A stretch of DNA of 38,552 bases from an uncultured Bacteroidales bacterium (GTDB lineage: Bacteria; Bacteroidota; Bacteroidia; Bacteroidales; UBA932): NCBI GenBank assembly GCA_944322585.1, contig CALUPB010000024.1, positions 1-38,552 on the forward strand. The letters run 5' to 3'. Positions 25,785 to 34,928 of the stretch are shown here, piece after piece. The notes below the pieces were generated by a model. That model searched no databases, was not told the DNA's origin, and saw only the letters and a list, made by a program, of their open reading frames with translations. Both the position numbers and the translations under genes were made by a program. Each line of letters begins with the position of its first letter. The stretch's first letter is position 1.

Positions 25785-25844
25785 ATTGGTTATATAAGTT
25801 CAACAATTAGTGTATCTAATCTGCAGTGCATGATTCCTGCTGGA

Positions 25845-26717
25845 TTATTCAAGGCTGAATGTCATTCCTTTGCAGACAAATTCGAGCATGTCGAGGATAT
25901 CCCCTATGTCGCTGTCCTTCTGGAAACTGAAATTGTATGTGGTTCCCTCGTCCTCCCCCGATATGCTTATCTTCACTCCGTATATTCCGGAAATTTCCGA
26001 GACGATCTCCCTGACCGTAGCCCCTTTCAGGGAAACGGCCCCGTAATGCCTCATCAGCATGTCACCGACATATATATCATTGATTTCAAGGGACTCTACC
26101 ATCGTATCATAGACTGCCTGCTGTCCGGGACGCAGTCGTACGAGATTGACTCCGTCGAGATTCTGCATGGCCACCGAACCCTGGGCAAGGGAAACTTCCG
26201 GTCTTGCGTCACCGGGAAAATTCCTGACATTGAAAACCGTTCCGAGCACCTTGATACGGAAGCTCTCCGTGGTGACGATGAACGGACAGTCCGGATTGTG
26301 CGCCACATCGAAATAGGCCTCTCCAGAAAGGGAGACATTCCTGTCATCGGTATTGAACGAACGGCCGAATGTCAGTTCCGTACCTGGATTGAGCCATGCC
26401 TGCGTCCCGTCCGGCAGACCGACCATGACGGCGGTCTCTCCATTGTTGGCATAACGCTGAAGACTGTCGTCATATGTAACGGAAACGGTCACCGCCACTG
26501 TGGAAATTACAATGGCGAGAGCTGCAGCCACCGGATACGCCCACTGTTTCAGGAATGACTTGCGCGAATTGCGCTGCATCGTATCAATCCTGGCATTGAG
26601 GAGCTTCAGAGACTCCTCCGTGTCTTTGTCCGGGCTGTCCGAAAACAGGGCACGCATGGCCCGGTCCAGCAATTTCAGGTCATCCGTTTCTTTAAATCCG
26701 TGTAATGTATCTTTCAT
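25845..26717 (-). CDS. FecR-family anti-sigma factor
   Basis: This 290-residue inner-membrane regulator has an N-terminal cytoplasmic anti-sigma part (1-57), one membrane helix (about 58-82), a periplasmic FecR domain (about 90-190, with LPDGTQAWLNPGTEL and SGEAYFDVAHNP), and a C-terminal DUF4974-like domain (about 220-290, with GATVREIVSEISGIYGVKI). It would hold the neighbouring ECF sigma factor inactive until the SusC STN domain reports ligand. It lies between the sigma gene and susC. Confidence 0.93.
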   Translation of the reverse strand: MKDTLHGFKETDDLKLLDRAMRALFSDSPDKDTEESLKLLNARIDTMQRNSRKSFLKQWAYPVAAALAIVISTVAVTVSVTYDDSLQRYANNGETAVMVGLPDGTQAWLNPGTELTFGRSFNTDDRNVSLSGEAYFDVAHNPDCPFIVTTESFRIKVLGTVFNVRNFPGDARPEVSLAQGSVAMQNLDGVNLVRLRPGQQAVYDTMVESLEINDIYVGDMLMRHYGAVSLKGATVREIVSEISGIYGVKISISGEDEGTTYNFSFQKDSDIGDILDMLEFVCKGMTFSLE

Positions 26718-26929
26718 TTTCGGTCGCGTTACAGACTATATACGCAACCACCCCGAAAAACACCTAAGAGAAATCCGACTTTTTTCAAAAAACGGAAAAA
26801 TGTATATCATCCTGTCCGGTCCATGCACTGCCATTACAGGTGATTTTGGCATAGTTATAATCAATGCGATTTTTGACTGTCAAAGTCAGGAATTTTACGT
26901 CGTTTCTACATAAACCGTTACATTTACGC

Positions 26930-26947
26930 AACGGCTCGGGAGCCGTT
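26930..26947 (-). terminator. Hairpin directly after the ECF sigma gene
   Basis: aacggct-cggg-agccgtt (26930-26947) abuts the stop codon of the sigma gene on the minus strand. On that strand the following bases (gcgtaaatg) are not T-rich, so this may be an attenuator or processing site rather than a full terminator between sigma and fecR. The rest of the 230-nt gap shows no promoter I can support. Confidence 0.4.
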
Positions 26948-27523
26948 TTAATCATGAAGGGATGAGAGGGCTGAACGGAGACGGACAAGGGCACTGTGGA
27001 TATGATTCTCGACTGTTGACACACTGAGGCCGAGACGGACACTTATTTCCTTGTCGGACAGATTTTCCACATAGCTGAGCAGGAAAACCTCCCTGCATCT
27101 TGGCGGCAGTTTCGATATGGCATTGTCGAGAATCGAACGGATATCGCGGCTGTACAGTGTCCGGAGAATCTCGCTCCTGTCCACATCATATCTGGCATAA
27201 TACTCCTTGACTTCCCTGACTATACTGTCATTATGACTGAGCGCGGAAAGATTATGCCTTATAGTGCTTATGGCCGCATTGTAGGTACTCCGGAGGAGAA
27301 AACTTCTGATGTTACCCCCCCCTGACGACTCGGGAAGAAGACCTTTCCTTCCGAGCCAGAGCTTGAAGAAGACATCCTGTACGATATCCCTGGCGACCTC
27401 CCGGCTGACCATCAGTCCGGCATAATTCACCAAAAGAGGACAGAGCCGTCTGTACAGTTCATCGAAAGCCTCCCTGTCGGAACGGCTTATGCGCATCACT
27501 ATGTCATCGAATTCCCTGTCCAC
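26948..27523 (-). CDS. ECF-type RNA polymerase sigma factor of the PUL
   Basis: This 191-residue sigma-70 family protein has region 2 (about 12-85, with ARDIVQDVFFKLW) and region 4 (about 130-186, with KLPPRCREVFLLSYVENLS and the helix-turn-helix LSVSTVENHIHSALVRLR). It is the Bacteroidetes sigma-70/ECF type that pairs with FecR proteins. The start used is GTG at 27523; an ATG at 27496 (MRISRSDREAF) would also keep all of region 2. It should direct transcription of susC and the downstream PUL genes. Confidence 0.92.
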   Translation of the reverse strand: MDREFDDIVMRISRSDREAFDELYRRLCPLLVNYAGLMVSREVARDIVQDVFFKLWLGRKGLLPESSGGGNIRSFLLRSTYNAAISTIRHNLSALSHNDSIVREVKEYYARYDVDRSEILRTLYSRDIRSILDNAISKLPPRCREVFLLSYVENLSDKEISVRLGLSVSTVENHIHSALVRLRSALSSLHD

Positions 27524-27580
27524 CCGTATCGCTTTTCTGAATTAAGACCGTAAAAATACTGCTTTTATGATTATCCGCAA

Positions 27581-27596
27581 TCCTCCTGCAGGAGGA
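27581..27596. repeat. Perfect 16-bp palindrome downstream of the YgiQ-type gene
   Basis: tcctcctgcaggagga is a perfect palindrome in the 79-nt gap between the YgiQ-type stop and the ECF sigma start. No T-tract follows on either strand. It could be a binding site for a dimeric regulator of the sigma gene, or part of a weak terminator. Confidence 0.35.
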
Positions 27597-27602
27597 AGAC
27601 GG

Positions 27603-29474
27603 TCAGCGGCCTTTGAAGAAAAAGGATTTCTGCTGCCGCTTGCGCTCTATGTCGCGCTCGACGAAGACTTTGCGCATGGTCTTAGGATCGAGTCCCGTGT
27701 AGAACATAACCGAGGAAGTGGTCATGGGAGTAGGGGTAAAATCCTGCACCTGATCCATATAGAGGCCTTTAAGCGCCGGATTGCGGGACAGTCTTTCCAT
27801 TTCCTTCATGCCGCAGCCCGGATGACCGGAAATGAAATACGGGACAAGTCCGCAATGCTGTCCGGAAGCGGAAACTATCCTGTCGAACTCATGCCTTAGA
27901 CGTTCGAAGAGCCTGAATGAAGGCTTGGCCATCAGTTCCAGTACATTGTCTTCTGTATGCTCCGGAGCTACCTTCAGCCTTCCGGAAGTATGCTCGAGTA
28001 TCAGTTCCTTCAGATAAGGATAAGAGGTGCCGTCCACATAACCGTTCGCGTCAAGGAAAAGGTCATAACGGATGCCGCTTCCTATATAGGCATGACGTAT
28101 ACCCTTGATTTCAGCCACTTTATGATACAGCTCCAACAGCCGGCCGTGCGAACGGTCAAGGTTACGGCACGGAGACGGGAAAAGACATGACTTGCGACGG
28201 CATTTCGCGCACAGTGTACCGTCCCGACCCGCCATACCGTACATGTTCGCTGTCGGGGCCCCGAGATCGGAAATGTTTCCTGCAAAATCCGGCAGTTTCC
28301 GCAGGGCCTTCACCTCGTCGAGGATGGATTTCTCGGACCGGGACTGTATGAATTTCCCCTGATGTGCCGCTATCGTACAGAAATTGCAGCCACCGAAACA
28401 GCCTCTGTGCGTGTTTACCGAAAACTTTATCATGTCATACGCAGGGATCCGTTTCCCTTTGTAACGGGGATGCGGCAACTTGGTGAACGGCAGATCCCAG
28501 AAAGAATCCATCTCCTGCTCCGTGGCGGGCGGATAGGGAGGATTGACCTGCACATAACCGTCACCTACAGGCTCCGCAATCACGGGAGCATGCAGCATAT
28601 TGGCATAAGTCTCGACAAGATGGAAATTCTCCGCAAATGCAGCCTTGTTCCGGCGGCATTCTTCATATGAATGGAGAGTGACGGCATCCCTGATTTTACA
28701 ACTGCCGCTCATCAGGAAGGCGATCTGCGGTATCTTTCTGATATCGGACAGATTGCGTCCGGCTTCTATTGCCCGTGTCAGTTCGAGCATCGGCCTCTCC
28801 CCCATCCCGTAACACAGCCAGTCCGCCCCACTGGACACAAGCACGGACGGCATAAGATCATCCTTCCAGTAGTCGTAATGTGTAAGACGCCGCAGCGAAG
28901 CCTCTATGCCTCCTATGACCACGGGGACATCGGGATACAGGTCCTTGAGTATTCCGGCATAAACCGTAACGGCATAGTCGGGCCGCTGGCCTGCACGGCC
29001 GCCAGGAGTATATGCATCATTGCTGCGGAGACGTTTGGAAGCAGTGTAATGATTTACCATGGAATCCATAGCTCCAGCATTTACTCCGAAATACAGGCGC
29101 GGACGTCCCAGTTTTCTGAAATCCCGAAGATCATCCCGCCAATTGGGCTGCGGGACAACCGCCACCCTGTATCCATGTTTCTGGAGCCATCTGGCTATCA
29201 CGGCCGTACCGAAAGAAGGATGGTCGACAAAGGCATCGCCGCTGAAAATGATGATATCAATATAGTCCCAACCGAGGGCATTCACTTCCTTGACTGATGT
29301 CGGGATCATCTCCGCACCGGAAGCATCGACATCCGCTGCCGGTACAGTACCGCCACGGGAAGACATCCCCGCACTCTCACCATAGGCAACCGCAGACCGG
29401 GAAACACCGTCCCTGAACCGGGACACCACGGACGGGACTTTCCGTTCCTGATATCTGTCGCTGTTTCCGGCCAT
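27603..29474 (-). CDS. YgiQ family radical SAM protein
   Basis: This 623-residue protein has the N-terminal YgiQ domain (MIPTSVKEVNALGWDYID and DAFVDHPSFG), a radical SAM core with the Cx3Cx2C cluster motif (RGCFGGCNFC), and the family C-terminal part (CGLVPYFISGHPGC). The family's reaction is not established. Residues 1-55 (Ser/Gly/Ala/Val-rich) precede the usual family start, so translation may really begin at the ATG at 29309 (Met56). If the longer form is made, it has an unusual extension. The gene follows argS without a gap. Confidence 0.88.
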   Translation of the reverse strand: MAGNSDRYQERKVPSVVSRFRDGVSRSAVAYGESAGMSSRGGTVPAADVDASGAEMIPTSVKEVNALGWDYIDIIIFSGDAFVDHPSFGTAVIARWLQKHGYRVAVVPQPNWRDDLRDFRKLGRPRLYFGVNAGAMDSMVNHYTASKRLRSNDAYTPGGRAGQRPDYAVTVYAGILKDLYPDVPVVIGGIEASLRRLTHYDYWKDDLMPSVLVSSGADWLCYGMGERPMLELTRAIEAGRNLSDIRKIPQIAFLMSGSCKIRDAVTLHSYEECRRNKAAFAENFHLVETYANMLHAPVIAEPVGDGYVQVNPPYPPATEQEMDSFWDLPFTKLPHPRYKGKRIPAYDMIKFSVNTHRGCFGGCNFCTIAAHQGKFIQSRSEKSILDEVKALRKLPDFAGNISDLGAPTANMYGMAGRDGTLCAKCRRKSCLFPSPCRNLDRSHGRLLELYHKVAEIKGIRHAYIGSGIRYDLFLDANGYVDGTSYPYLKELILEHTSGRLKVAPEHTEDNVLELMAKPSFRLFERLRHEFDRIVSASGQHCGLVPYFISGHPGCGMKEMERLSRNPALKGLYMDQVQDFTPTPMTTSSVMFYTGLDPKTMRKVFVERDIERKRQQKSFFFKGR

Positions 29475-31265
29475 CTACATCCTGTCGGGAAGGGTGATGC
29501 CGAGTATGTCCATTGCCTTGCGGAGAACCCTGGAAATCGTATCTATAAGGACAAGCCTGTACTTCAGCAGAGCCATATCCTCCTCTTTCAGTACAGGAGT
29601 ATCGTGATAATACTGGTTGAACTCCTTGGCAAGTTCATAGGCATAATTGGCTATGAGAGCAGGAGAATGGGCATCCCCGGCTTCCGCAATCTTGACAGGG
29701 AAGATATCGAGCAGTTTTATCATGCGCACTTCCTTGGATGACAGGGCAGTATCTTTCCTGACATCATCTGTCCCGAATGCTATGCCGCGTTCTCCGGCCT
29801 TGCGGAGAATGGACTGTATACGGGCATGGGTATACTGGATGAACGGCCCTGTGTTTCCGTTGAAGTCGATGGATTCCTTCGGATCGAAAAGCATCGTCTT
29901 TTTCGGGTCCACCTTGATTATGAAGTATTTCAGGGCGCCCATACTGATCATACGGAAAAGACGGTCCTGCTCCTCCGGAGTCATGTTGTCGATCTTGCCC
30001 AACTCCAATGAGGTCTCCTTTGCCGTATTGTACATCTTCTCTATAAGGTCATCGGCATCCACTACGGTACCCTCACGCGATTTCATCTTTCCTTCAGGAA
30101 GTTCGACCATGCCATAGGAAAGGTGATAGATGGCATCGGCCCATTTGAATCCGAGCTTTGCCAGTATCAGCTTGAGCACCTGGAAATGATAGTTCTGCTC
30201 GTTTCCCACGACATATATCATCTCGTCCAGGCTGTATTCCTCGAACCTCTGCTCCGCCGTACCGAGATCCTGGGTGATATAGACGGATGTCCCGTCCCCG
30301 CGCAACAGGAGCTTGCGGTCAAGGCCGTCTGCGGTAAGGTCGCACCACACGGAACCGTCTGCCTCCCTCTCGAATATCCCCATATCGAGCCCTTTCTGTA
30401 CCAGCGCCTTACCGAGAAGATAGGTCTGCGACTCATAATATGTCCTGTCAAACGTTATTCCGAGATCTGCATAAGTTTTGTCGAATCCGGTATAGACCCA
30501 GCCATTCATCCTCGCCCACAGAGACCTCACTTCCTTGTCGCCCTGCTCCCATTTCAGAAGCATTTCCTGAGCCTCTTTCAGGCTCGGGGCATTCTTCTTC
30601 GCCTCCTCTTCGGACATTCCCCCGCTCACGAGCTCTTCGACTTCTTTCTTGTATATGTCATTGAAAGCCACGTAACAGTCCCCGACCAGATGGTCTCCCT
30701 TCTGTCCGGAGGATTCCGGAGTCCTGCCGCCCCAGAGCTTCTTCCATGCCAGCATGGATTTGCAGATGTGGATACCTCTGTCATTGACAAGATTGACCTT
30801 CATCACCCTGTGTCCGTTGGCCTCAAGCAGCCGCGACACAGACCACCCCAGAAGGATGTTCCTGATATGCCCGAGATGCAGGGGCTTGTTGGTGTTCGGG
30901 GAAGAGAATTCAACCATTATGGTCTTCCCTGTCGGCGGAAGCTGGCCATAGTCACTGTCAGAAGCCATCTCCATGAAAAGCCCGTTCCAGTAGGAAGCCG
31001 AGAAAGATATGTTAAGAAAACCCTTGACGGTGTTGCAGGCCTCGACTTCCGGTACATTGGCCTTCAGCCATTCCCCTATCTCGTTCCCTGTGACTTCGGG
31101 CGATTTCCTGGACAGTCTGACAAGAGGGAATACGACAAGGGTATAATCCCCTTCGAACTCCTTCCTTGTGACCTGGACCTGAAGCATGGATGCATCCGTT
31201 TCGGCCCCATAGATATTCTTTACGGCCTCGATTGCCTTAGAGGTAATGAACTGTTCCGGTGTCAT
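29475..31265 (-). CDS. argS: Arginyl-tRNA synthetase
   Basis: This 596-residue class I synthetase charges tRNA-Arg. It has the Arg-specific N-terminal domain (about 1-90), the HIGH-type motif HLGH (130-133) after SSPNTNKP, a KMSKS-like GKMKSREGT, and the DALR anticodon-binding domain at the C-terminus (IANYAYELAKEFNQYYHDTPV). The start MTPEQFIT at 31265 matches the family. The upstream extension to 31304 runs into the rpoD terminator hairpin and is rejected. Confidence 0.95.
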   Translation of the reverse strand: MTPEQFITSKAIEAVKNIYGAETDASMLQVQVTRKEFEGDYTLVVFPLVRLSRKSPEVTGNEIGEWLKANVPEVEACNTVKGFLNISFSASYWNGLFMEMASDSDYGQLPPTGKTIMVEFSSPNTNKPLHLGHIRNILLGWSVSRLLEANGHRVMKVNLVNDRGIHICKSMLAWKKLWGGRTPESSGQKGDHLVGDCYVAFNDIYKKEVEELVSGGMSEEEAKKNAPSLKEAQEMLLKWEQGDKEVRSLWARMNGWVYTGFDKTYADLGITFDRTYYESQTYLLGKALVQKGLDMGIFEREADGSVWCDLTADGLDRKLLLRGDGTSVYITQDLGTAEQRFEEYSLDEMIYVVGNEQNYHFQVLKLILAKLGFKWADAIYHLSYGMVELPEGKMKSREGTVVDADDLIEKMYNTAKETSLELGKIDNMTPEEQDRLFRMISMGALKYFIIKVDPKKTMLFDPKESIDFNGNTGPFIQYTHARIQSILRKAGERGIAFGTDDVRKDTALSSKEVRMIKLLDIFPVKIAEAGDAHSPALIANYAYELAKEFNQYYHDTPVLKEEDMALLKYRLVLIDTISRVLRKAMDILGITLPDRM

Positions 31266-31296
31266 ATCTGATTTATTTCTGTTACCATACAAATAC

Positions 31297-31331
31297 GGAT
31301 GCACCTGAAATATTCATTTTCAGATGCATCC
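31297..31331 (-). terminator. Terminator hairpin between rpoD and argS
   Basis: ggatgcacctgaaa (31297-31310) pairs with ttttcagatgcatcc (31317-31331) with one mismatch. On the minus strand the stem is followed by gtatttgtatgg. It lies 9 nt after the rpoD stop codon and about 30 nt before the argS start. Confidence 0.55.
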
Positions 31332-31340
31332 ATATAAAAT

Positions 31341-32201
31341 TTATCCGAGATAGCTCTTCAGAAGCCTGCTCCTGGAATTGTTCTTCAGTTTGCGGATAGC
31401 CTTCTCCTTGATCTGGCGGACACGCTCCCTCGTAAGGCCGAATCTCTCGCCTATTTCTTCCAGAGTCATCTCCTGGCACCCTATACCGAAGAAAGACTTG
31501 ATGATCTCCCTCTCCCTCGGTGCCAGAGTCGAAAGCGCACGCTCTATCTCCTTGTTGAGAGACTCGTTTACCAGCCCCCTGTCCGCACTCGGAGAATCGT
31601 TGTTCACAAGCACATCCAGCAGACTGTTGTCCTCTCCCTCAACAAAAGGGGCATCCACACTCACATGACGTCCGGACACTCTCAATGTGTCGGCTATCTT
31701 GTCTTTCGGGACATCTATCATTTCTGAAAGCTCCTCCGACGACGGCATCCTTTCATGCTCCTGCTCGAATTTCTGCAGAGCCTTGTTTATCTTGTTGAGC
31801 GAACCCACCTGGTTGAGAGGAAGCCTCACTATCCTCGACTGCTCCGCAAGAGCCTGGAGAATGGACTGGCGAATCCACCATACCGCATACGATATGAACT
31901 TGAATCCCCTCGTCTCGTCGAATTTCTCCGCAGCCTTGATAAGTCCGAGATTGCCTTCGTTGATAAGATCGGGCAAACTGAGGCCCTGGTTCTGATACTG
32001 CTTGGCAACAGAAACCACAAACCTCAGATTTGCTCTTGTAAGTTTTTCCAATGCCGCCTGGTCTCCCTTGCGGATCCTCTGCGCGAGCTCCACCTCGTCC
32101 TCCACTGTTATAAGCTCCTCCCTGCCGATTTCCTGCAGATATTTGTCCAAGGAAGCACTCTCACGGTTAGTGATGGACTTGGTGATCTTCAGCTGTCTCA
32201 T
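31341..32201 (-). CDS. rpoD: Primary RNA polymerase sigma factor (RpoD/SigA)
   Basis: This 286-residue sigma factor lacks the acidic region 1.1 and starts near region 1.2 ([18 protein letters not shown]), as is usual in Bacteroidetes. Region 2 ([21 protein letters not shown] and [14 protein letters not shown]), region 3 and region 4 ([17 protein letters not shown]) are complete. It should recognise the TTTG / TAnnTTTG promoters seen in this window. The gap to the upstream protease gene is 15 nt, so the two are probably co-transcribed. Confidence 0.96.
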   Translation of the reverse strand: MRQLKITKSITNRESASLDKYLQEIGREELITVEDEVELAQRIRKGDQAALEKLTRANLRFVVSVAKQYQNQGLSLPDLINEGNLGLIKAAEKFDETRGFKFISYAVWWIRQSILQALAEQSRIVRLPLNQVGSLNKINKALQKFEQEHERMPSSEELSEMIDVPKDKIADTLRVSGRHVSVDAPFVEGEDNSLLDVLVNNDSPSADRGLVNESLNKEIERALSTLAPREREIIKSFFGIGCQEMTLEEIGERFGLTRERVRQIKEKAIRKLKNNSRSRLLKSYLG

Positions 32202-32216
32202 GTCTAATATCTCTCC

Positions 32217-33653
32217 TTAAATTCCGAAGCCGAAATAGGAGACCTTGCCATAGGAGGTAAGCCCTTCGATGAACACAGCCCTCTTCGACTTCTTGATTAT
32301 GTTGATTACGTCTTGAGGCTTGCTCACAGGCTGGTCATTGACATAAAGGATTACAAAACCTTCCGACACTCCGGCATCCATTATCTTGCCCGGTCCGACA
32401 GAGACAATCTCCACACCTGACTTGATGCCCAGACGTTCTTTGGTCTCCTTGGACACTTCCCTGATAGTGGCACCGTAGAATGCTACCGAGCCGTCTTCCG
32501 TCACTGTACCGTTCTCCTCCGTAGTTCCCTTGAATGTCACTTCAAGCTCTTTCTCCCTGCCGTCCCTGATGACAGTCAGGACAGCCTTGTCTCCCGGATA
32601 GAACCTGTTGACCATTTCCTGGACTGAGGATGCATTGGTAACTTTCATGGAATCAATCATGACGAGCACGTCCTTTTCCTTGACTCCGGCCTTGTCCGCC
32701 GCACTTCCCGGCAAAACCTCAACAATATATACGCCGTTCAGAGAAGAAAGTTTCAACTCATCCGCAATTTTCTGGTCGATCGGCCTCATGGTCACTCCCA
32801 GAAGAGCCCTTCTGACACTGCCGTAGTCGATCAGGTCAGAGACGATTTTCTTGACTATATTTACAGGCACGGCAAATGAATATCCTGCATAAGCCCCTGT
32901 CTGGGAAACGATTGCGGTATTGATACCGACAAGGTTCCCCGCCTTGTCCACGAGGGCTCCGCCGCTGTTCCCCGGATTCACCGCAGCATCGGTCTGTATG
33001 AACGACTCTATTTTAAACTCACCGTCATAGTTAGGCATGGATCTGCCCTTTGCGCTCACGATACCGGCAGTAATGGTGGATCTCAGGTTATACGGACTGC
33101 CTATCGCAAGCACCCATTCCCCGAGACGGAGTCTGTCCGAATCCCCGAACGGGATTACAGGAAGCCCCTGGGCATCCACCTTTATCAGAGCGATATCGGT
33201 GGCCGGGTCGGTTCCGATCAGTTCGGCCTTGAAAGTCTTGTTGTTTGTAAGCGTCACCTCGATTTCTGTAGCCCCTTCGATGACATGATTGTTGGTAACG
33301 ATATATCCGTCCTGACGGATAATGACTCCGGAACCGCTTCCCACACGCTCTCTCTCCTGAGGCGCACCTTCATATCCGAAGAAAAAGTCAAGTATGCTCG
33401 GAGCCTGCCGTGTCGTCTCGCGTGAGACCACCTTTACATACACGACTGCATCCACTGCGGATTCTGCCGCAAATGTAAAATCCGGATAGTCATCAAGTGA
33501 CAGATTGACAGTACGGAACTGGCTCCCGTCAGGAGCGACGGTCACCCGCTCCACCGTTTCCGGTGTGGCAGCCTTAGTGACTATCCATGCGGCCAGACCG
33601 CCTGAAACAGCTGCCAGAAGTGCGATTAGAATACCTCTTTTCATATCCTGCAT
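32217..33653 (-). CDS. degP: DegP/HtrA-type periplasmic serine protease
   Basis: This 478-residue envelope quality-control protease has an N-terminal hydrophobic signal or anchor (GILIALLAAVSGGLAAWIV), a trypsin-like domain with the triad His123 (VTNNHVIEG), Asp153 (ATDIALIKVD) and Ser230 (NPGNSGGAL), and two PDZ domains (about 270-365 and 385-470). The start is either the ATG at 33653 or at 33644. The frame upstream to 33689 reads through AT-rich promoter-like DNA and is less likely. It is followed by rpoD. Confidence 0.93.
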   Translation of the reverse strand: MQDMKRGILIALLAAVSGGLAAWIVTKAATPETVERVTVAPDGSQFRTVNLSLDDYPDFTFAAESAVDAVVYVKVVSRETTRQAPSILDFFFGYEGAPQERERVGSGSGVIIRQDGYIVTNNHVIEGATEIEVTLTNNKTFKAELIGTDPATDIALIKVDAQGLPVIPFGDSDRLRLGEWVLAIGSPYNLRSTITAGIVSAKGRSMPNYDGEFKIESFIQTDAAVNPGNSGGALVDKAGNLVGINTAIVSQTGAYAGYSFAVPVNIVKKIVSDLIDYGSVRRALLGVTMRPIDQKIADELKLSSLNGVYIVEVLPGSAADKAGVKEKDVLVMIDSMKVTNASSVQEMVNRFYPGDKAVLTVIRDGREKELEVTFKGTTEENGTVTEDGSVAFYGATIREVSKETKERLGIKSGVEIVSVGPGKIMDAGVSEGFVILYVNDQPVSKPQDVINIIKKSKRAVFIEGLTSYGKVSYFGFGI

Positions 33654-33742
33654 ATTTTGATTATTTCCATTTATTTTATAGTACGGCATAAGCCGGAGGC
33701 GAAAAAATCAAATTATATGCCAAAAGAAATTCAAATTATTCC

Positions 33743-33750
33743 TATATTTG
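33743..33750 (+). promoter_or_regulatory. Putative dnaN promoter (-7 box)
   Basis: TATATTTG matches TAnnTTTG exactly, 52 nt upstream of the dnaN start. No TTTG is found at the expected -33 distance, so only the -7 element is supported. The surrounding AT-rich stretch is the only divergent intergenic space between degP and dnaN. Confidence 0.5.
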
Positions 33751-33802
33751 TTGGTTGAACCCTGCATGCGGGTATAGTACCGGACATTAAAAATTACAAC
33801 AT

Positions 33803-34924
33803 ATGAAATTCGTAATATCAAGCTCAGAGCTGCTTCGCGGAATACTCGCCGTATCGAAGGCCATACCTGCGAAGTCGGCACTGCCGATACTGGAGAACTT
33901 CCTGTTTGTGCTCAAAGACAACACATTGGAAATCACGGCATCAGACACTGAACTTACATTAAGGACAGAAGTGGAGGTGGAAAGCACGGCTGAAGAGGGA
34001 CAGATTGCCGTTCCTGCCAACCATCTCACAAACCTGCTCAAGGAGCTTCCTGACCAGCCATTGACTATCAAGACATTGAACGATACGTCATTCGAGTGCA
34101 GCTGGGCAACGGGAACATCCACCCTGCCCTATTTTCCGGCTGCCGACTATCCGTCTATAATGACAACCGACAGCACTGCCGTGACACTGGAATTCCCGGC
34201 AGCGAGCCTTGTGGAAGGCATATCAGGAACAATCTACGCTACGGCGGACGATGAAATACGTCCTGCGATGAACGGCATCCTGTTCGACATAGACCCCGAC
34301 TACACGACATTGGTGGCATCGGACTCACATAAGCTCATATGTTACACGACAAAGGATGTGAAGACATCGGAGAAGGCCTCGTTCATCCTCCACAAGAAAC
34401 CTGCGGGAGTACTGCGTTCTACAATAGGGAAAAATACGGAGACCGTACAGGTGACATTCGACTCCAAGACAGTCGTGTTCAAGTTCGACACTACAACGAT
34501 GATATGCCTGCTTGTGGTCGGGAAATACCCAAAATACCGTGACGTCATACCTCAGAACAACTCGAACATTCTCAGGATAGACAGGGCCCAGCTTCTGAAC
34601 ACCGTACGCCGCGTGTCCGTGTGCGCCAACAAGGCATCGAACCACATCAAGTTCGATCTGAAGGAAGGCTCCCTTGAAGTATCCGCCCAGGATCTCGGGT
34701 TCTCGATTGCGGCATATGAGAAAATCGACTGCCAGTACGACGGGGAAGAGCTCACCATCGGGTTCAAGTCCTCTTTCCTGATAGAAATCCTCAGCAACAT
34801 GAACTGCAGCAGTTTAGTGATAAAGTTTGCCGACAGCAGGCATGCAGCCCTGATAGTGCCGGCAGAGGATGAGGCTGAAAGCGAAAAGATATGCGGCATC
34901 CTGATGCCTATAATGATAGCATAA
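33803..34924 (+). CDS. dnaN: DNA polymerase III beta subunit (sliding clamp)
   Basis: This 373-residue clamp has three similar domains. The start MKFVISSSELLRGILAVSKAIP, the middle DEIRPAMNGILFDI and the late EKICGILMPIMIA are typical. As a dimer it encircles DNA and tethers the polymerase. The exonuclease gene begins 4 nt after its stop, which suggests an operon. Confidence 0.97.
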   Translation: MKFVISSSELLRGILAVSKAIPAKSALPILENFLFVLKDNTLEITASDTELTLRTEVEVESTAEEGQIAVPANHLTNLLKELPDQPLTIKTLNDTSFECSWATGTSTLPYFPAADYPSIMTTDSTAVTLEFPAASLVEGISGTIYATADDEIRPAMNGILFDIDPDYTTLVASDSHKLICYTTKDVKTSEKASFILHKKPAGVLRSTIGKNTETVQVTFDSKTVVFKFDTTTMICLLVVGKYPKYRDVIPQNNSNILRIDRAQLLNTVRRVSVCANKASNHIKFDLKEGSLEVSAQDLGFSIAAYEKIDCQYDGEELTIGFKSSFLIEILSNMNCSSLVIKFADSRHAALIVPAEDEAESEKICGILMPIMIA

Positions 34925-34928
34925 GAAT

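Noticed and set aside
25785-25844. ECF-dependent promoter before susC
   Set aside because: A promoter is expected in this 60-nt gap, but I have no reliable consensus for this sigma factor and no TAnnTTTG box is present.
30123-31271. 382-residue frame opposite argS
   Set aside because: It lies fully antisense to a certain gene and has no recognisable family. It is a by-product of codon usage on the other strand.
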